From assembly GCA_002329665.1 (NCBI GenBank), contig DCTV01000025.1, positions 8,576 through 25,259 of the forward strand: 16,684 nt of DNA. Direction: 5' to 3'. Source of the stretch: Christensenella sp. UBA1431. GTDB taxonomy: Bacteria > Bacillota > Clostridia > Christensenellales > UBA1431. Positions 15,172 through 16,684 of this stretch are shown here, one piece after another. The position numbers and the translations under genes are program-made. Position 1 is the stretch's first letter, and each line of letters starts with the position of its first letter. Under the pieces are notes generated by a model. That model was not told the origin of the DNA, ran no database searches, and saw only the letters and a list, made by a program, of their open reading frames with translations.

Positions 15172-15489
15172 TCACTGCCGCGTGTATGTGCTTATTTTGC
15201 CGGATTTGTCGGTGAGTTTGAGCTGATCCCCCTCGATAACGAAGGTGTAGGTTCGCTTGGTTTTGTCCGACCGGGTCGTGAGCTTATCGTTTTCTATTTT
15301 ATAGGTGCCCTCGAGTTTCTGCGACGTTGAAGGCACCTCGATGATGACTCTTCCGTCCTGGGTGAATTCCGTGATCGTCACCCCGAGGATATTGTCTTTC
15401 CATTTGCCCACGATGGTGTCAGAGCCGCATGCGGCGAGGGCAAACGCGGCCAAAAGCACGAGCGCCAGGGCCAACAACCGTTTCGACAT
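15172..15489 (-). CDS. small lipoprotein A (DUF5640/lipocalin-like repeat type)
   Basis: A 105-aa lipoprotein. Signal peptide MSKRLLALALVLLAAFALAAC with lipobox LAAC (Cys21). The mature part is a small beta-rich domain: SDTIVGKWKDNILG, TEFTQDGRVIIEV, GTYKIENDKLTT, TFVIEGDQLKLTD, ending YTRQ. This is the IVGKW / GTYK..GDKL / GDQLKL pattern of the small DUF5640-type lipoproteins common in Clostridia, whose role is unknown. The start has AAAAGGAGG seven bases upstream. It has its own promoter (15545-15517) and terminator (15147-15121). It is a paralogue of the next gene, with the same domain order and the same ending (YxRQ). Exported surface role expected; function unknown. Confidence 0.88.
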   Translation of the reverse strand: MSKRLLALALVLLAAFALAACGSDTIVGKWKDNILGVTITEFTQDGRVIIEVPSTSQKLEGTYKIENDKLTTRSDKTKRTYTFVIEGDQLKLTDKSGKISTYTRQ

Positions 15490-15516
15490 GCAGGTTCCCT
15501 CCTTTTGTCTTTACCT

Positions 15517-15545
15517 ATTGTATATGCAAAAATTGGGAATGTAAA
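15517..15545 (-). promoter_or_regulatory. promoter of lipoprotein A
   Basis: On the minus strand TTTACA (15545-15540), a 17-base spacer and TACAAT (15522-15517). Both hexamers and the spacing are identical to those of the promoter of lipoprotein B, suggesting the two genes came by duplication with their promoters or are co-regulated. Confidence 0.75.
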
Positions 15546-15596
15546 CATGGCGCAGCGGAAAATTTGCCTTTGCGTTGAGAGGGTCGAGGGGCAGGG

Positions 15597-15624
15597 AAAA
15601 GCCCGGCTTCATGCTTTGCCGGGC
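15597..15624 (-). terminator. intrinsic terminator of lipoprotein B
   Basis: On the minus strand GCCCGGC (15624-15618) pairs with GCCGGGC (15607-15601) around a 10-base loop, followed by TTTT at 15600-15597. It lies 18 bases after the stop codon at 15643 and separates the two lipoprotein genes transcriptionally. Confidence 0.8.
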
Positions 15625-15642
15625 CCACGCCATACGTTTATC

Positions 15643-15972
15643 CTATTGCCTGATGTAGACCATCGTCTTGTCCGCATTGGGGTCGGTGATGCTGAGTTTG
15701 TTCCCGTCGACCTTGAACGTCGCCTTGGTTTCGATGCCCTCCGAGGACAGTATGGTAAGCTTATCGCCGTCCACTTTGTAGGTCGCCGTCATGGCCTCTT
15801 TGTCCAGCACGTACATCTTCAGGGAACCGTCGCCAAGGAATTCCATCGTGGTCATCCCCGTGGTTTCGTCCGTCCATTTCCCGACTATGGGGGAAGGCTC
15901 GGCGCCGCCGCAGGCGGCCAGCAAGAATGTGACGCACAGGAGCAGAGCGAGAACGGCACTTGTTTTTTTCAT
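15643..15972 (-). CDS. small lipoprotein B, paralogue of lipoprotein A
   Basis: A 109-aa lipoprotein. Signal peptide MKKTSAVLALLLCVTFLLAAC with lipobox LAAC (Cys21). The mature domain repeats the plan of its neighbour: SPIVGKWTDETTG, MEFLGDGSLKMYV, ATYKVDGDKLTIL, ATFKVDGNKLSITD, ending VYIRQ. The internal TYKVDGDKLTI and TFKVDGNKLSI strands are themselves a short repeat. The family (DUF5640-like by eye) has no known activity. The start at 15972 has CGGAGGG eight bases upstream; an in-frame upstream ATG is not favoured because the ribosome binding site would fall inside the coding region. Its own promoter, overlapped by a dyad, lies 100 bases upstream, and a terminator follows. Confidence 0.88.
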   Translation of the reverse strand: MKKTSAVLALLLCVTFLLAACGGAEPSPIVGKWTDETTGMTTMEFLGDGSLKMYVLDKEAMTATYKVDGDKLTILSSEGIETKATFKVDGNKLSITDPNADKTMVYIRQ

Positions 15973-16073
15973 GGAAGCTGCCCTCCGTATTTCATGGGTA
16001 CCACGCCTTTAACGGACAAGGCCGTATAATAAGGGTGGCAAAAGCCGGTAAGGGGTACACATTTATCAGTATT

Positions 16074-16102
16074 ATTGTACATAAACCTTTTCGTTATGTA
16101 AA
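16074..16102 (-). promoter_or_regulatory. promoter of lipoprotein B with overlapping dyad
   Basis: On the minus strand TTTACA (16102-16097), a 17-base spacer and TACAAT (16079-16074). An inverted repeat TACATAA-N9-TTATGTA (16078-16084 with 16094-16100) covers the spacer and overlaps both hexamers, as expected of a repressor operator. The rest of the 200-base gap up to 16170 shows nothing else I can assign. Confidence 0.65.
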
Positions 16103-16170
16103 GCGCAAATGCGGCGTGCGGCAAAAGGCCCGGCGCGATTGTCACTGGATGGTTATAAGGGGGTGCGGTG

Positions 16171-16638
16171 ATGGCCGGGAAATCCAAAGCAAAGGGGAAA
16201 ATAAAGCGCGGAGTCTGGAAGCGGATACGGAGCCGGGTCGAAGCGGGGATGACGCTGGCGCAGGCGGCGCGCGAACACGGCGTGAGCCGCTCCGCTGTGA
16301 GCAGGCGCGCGAACAAGGAAGGCTGGAGGAGGCCCCAAAAGGCGGCGGTCTCCCCCAAACCGAAGGAGGCTACGGCGCCGTTTGCCCACGTACGCGGGAA
16401 AGACCAGGCGGCGGCCCTGAAAGCCTGCGAACAGGCCGTCACGCGGGCGCTGTTGCGCGCCGCCGAAGGGCTGATGCAGGCGGAAACCGACATTTCCAAG
16501 GCGATGGAGCCGGTGGATAAGGCGCTGAAACTGAAACGGGAGCTCGCCAAGGAGAACCGCGAACACGGGAACACGACGGTGGTGGTGGAGACGGTGGTGC
16601 CGGAACCTTCGTCGGAGCAAACTCCGCTTCGCTCATAA
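16171..16638 (+). CDS. HTH protein, phage small-terminase-like
   Basis: A 155-aa basic protein. Residues about 10-55 contain a helix-turn-helix: RSRVEAGMTLAQAAREHGVS followed by RSAVSRRANKEGWRRP, the pattern at the N-terminus of PBSX-type phage terminase small subunits. The second half is helical and charged (KACEQAVTRALLRAAEGLM, then KALKLKRELAKENREH) and could be an oligomerisation coiled coil. The C-terminus is VVPEPSSEQTPLRS. It is shorter than many small terminases and lacks anything more diagnostic, so a stand-alone DNA-binding protein is also possible. The start is the ATG at 16171, with AAGGGGG eight bases upstream; a GTG one codon earlier is less well placed. The window ends 46 bases after its stop, so whether a large terminase follows cannot be seen. 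Confidence 0.65.
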   Translation: MAGKSKAKGKIKRGVWKRIRSRVEAGMTLAQAAREHGVSRSAVSRRANKEGWRRPQKAAVSPKPKEATAPFAHVRGKDQAAALKACEQAVTRALLRAAEGLMQAETDISKAMEPVDKALKLKRELAKENREHGNTTVVVETVVPEPSSEQTPLRS

Positions 16639-16678
16639 TCCCCTTTGCGCTTCGCGCTCCCTCGTCGGAGCAAACTCC
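16609..16678. repeat. 17-bp direct repeat at the window end
   Basis: TCGTCGGAGCAAACTCC occurs at 16609-16625, inside the last codons of the HTH gene, and again at 16662-16678, 53 bases apart. The unit contains a small hairpin, CGGAG-CAAA-CTCCG, in the first copy. It may be a duplication of the gene's 3' end or the first units of a longer array beyond the window. Confidence 0.7.
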
Positions 16679-16684
16679 ACACCG

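Noticed and set aside
15505..16029. Long plus-strand open frame across the lipoprotein genes
   Set aside because: Antisense shadow of two clear lipoproteins with signal peptides, promoters and terminators.

Overview
The window looks like a chromosome segment from a GC-rich, anaerobic, Gram-positive bacterium (Bacillota, Clostridia-like). The signs are: a T-box leader ahead of a branched-chain amino acid operon; AGGAGG-type ribosome binding sites; a surface protein ending in a sortase-type LPMTG signal; lipoproteins with lipoboxes; an NlpC/P60 wall hydrolase; and a rubredoxin plus FprA-type flavodiiron protein pair typical of anaerobes that detoxify oxygen. I cannot name a genus.

Layout. (1) Bases 1-3460, minus strand: ilvB-ilvN-ilvC (ilvC runs off the window), behind a sigma-A-type promoter and a T-box leader with a clear terminator. 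Between terminator and ilvB lies a small relic of a second ilvB copy. (2) 3536-4020, minus: two small genes, one unrecognised 48-aa basic protein and one 57-aa zinc-ribbon protein. (3) 4091-6058, plus: a wall-anchored parallel beta-helix protein with its own promoter. (4) 6059-7301, minus: a secreted ComEC-type metallo-beta-lactamase-fold lipoprotein translationally coupled to a DUF3006 protein. (5) 7433-8917, plus: rubredoxin and flavodiiron protein operon ending in a perfect 15-bp hairpin. (6) 8989-10372, plus: secreted NlpC/P60 endopeptidase with two peptidoglycan-binding domains, with promoter and terminator. (7) 10535-11125, minus: unrecognised exported protein in a locally lower-GC stretch. 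(8) 11414-14066, minus: probable operon of a DUF89 protein, an Old Yellow Enzyme-like flavoprotein and a GNAT acetyltransferase broken by a single-base frameshift. (9) 14250-16684: a long noncoding stretch holding a plausible small RNA or attenuator, a phage-like sigma-region-4-type regulator, two divergent-to-phage paralogous small lipoproteins each with its own promoter and terminator, and an HTH protein like the start of a phage small terminase subunit. This end may be the edge or relic of a prophage.

How the parts work together: region 1 makes valine/isoleucine/leucine precursors and is probably switched on by uncharged tRNA. Region 5 removes O2 or NO with rubredoxin as electron donor. 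Regions 3, 4, 6 and the lipoproteins are exported envelope functions. The most unusual items are the ilvB relic inside the T-box operon leader, the terminator-bounded noncoding RNA candidate at 14280-14480, and the lipoprotein genes placed between two phage-type genes, one with a dyad lying across its promoter. I saw no tRNA, rRNA, CRISPR array or intact insertion sequence.
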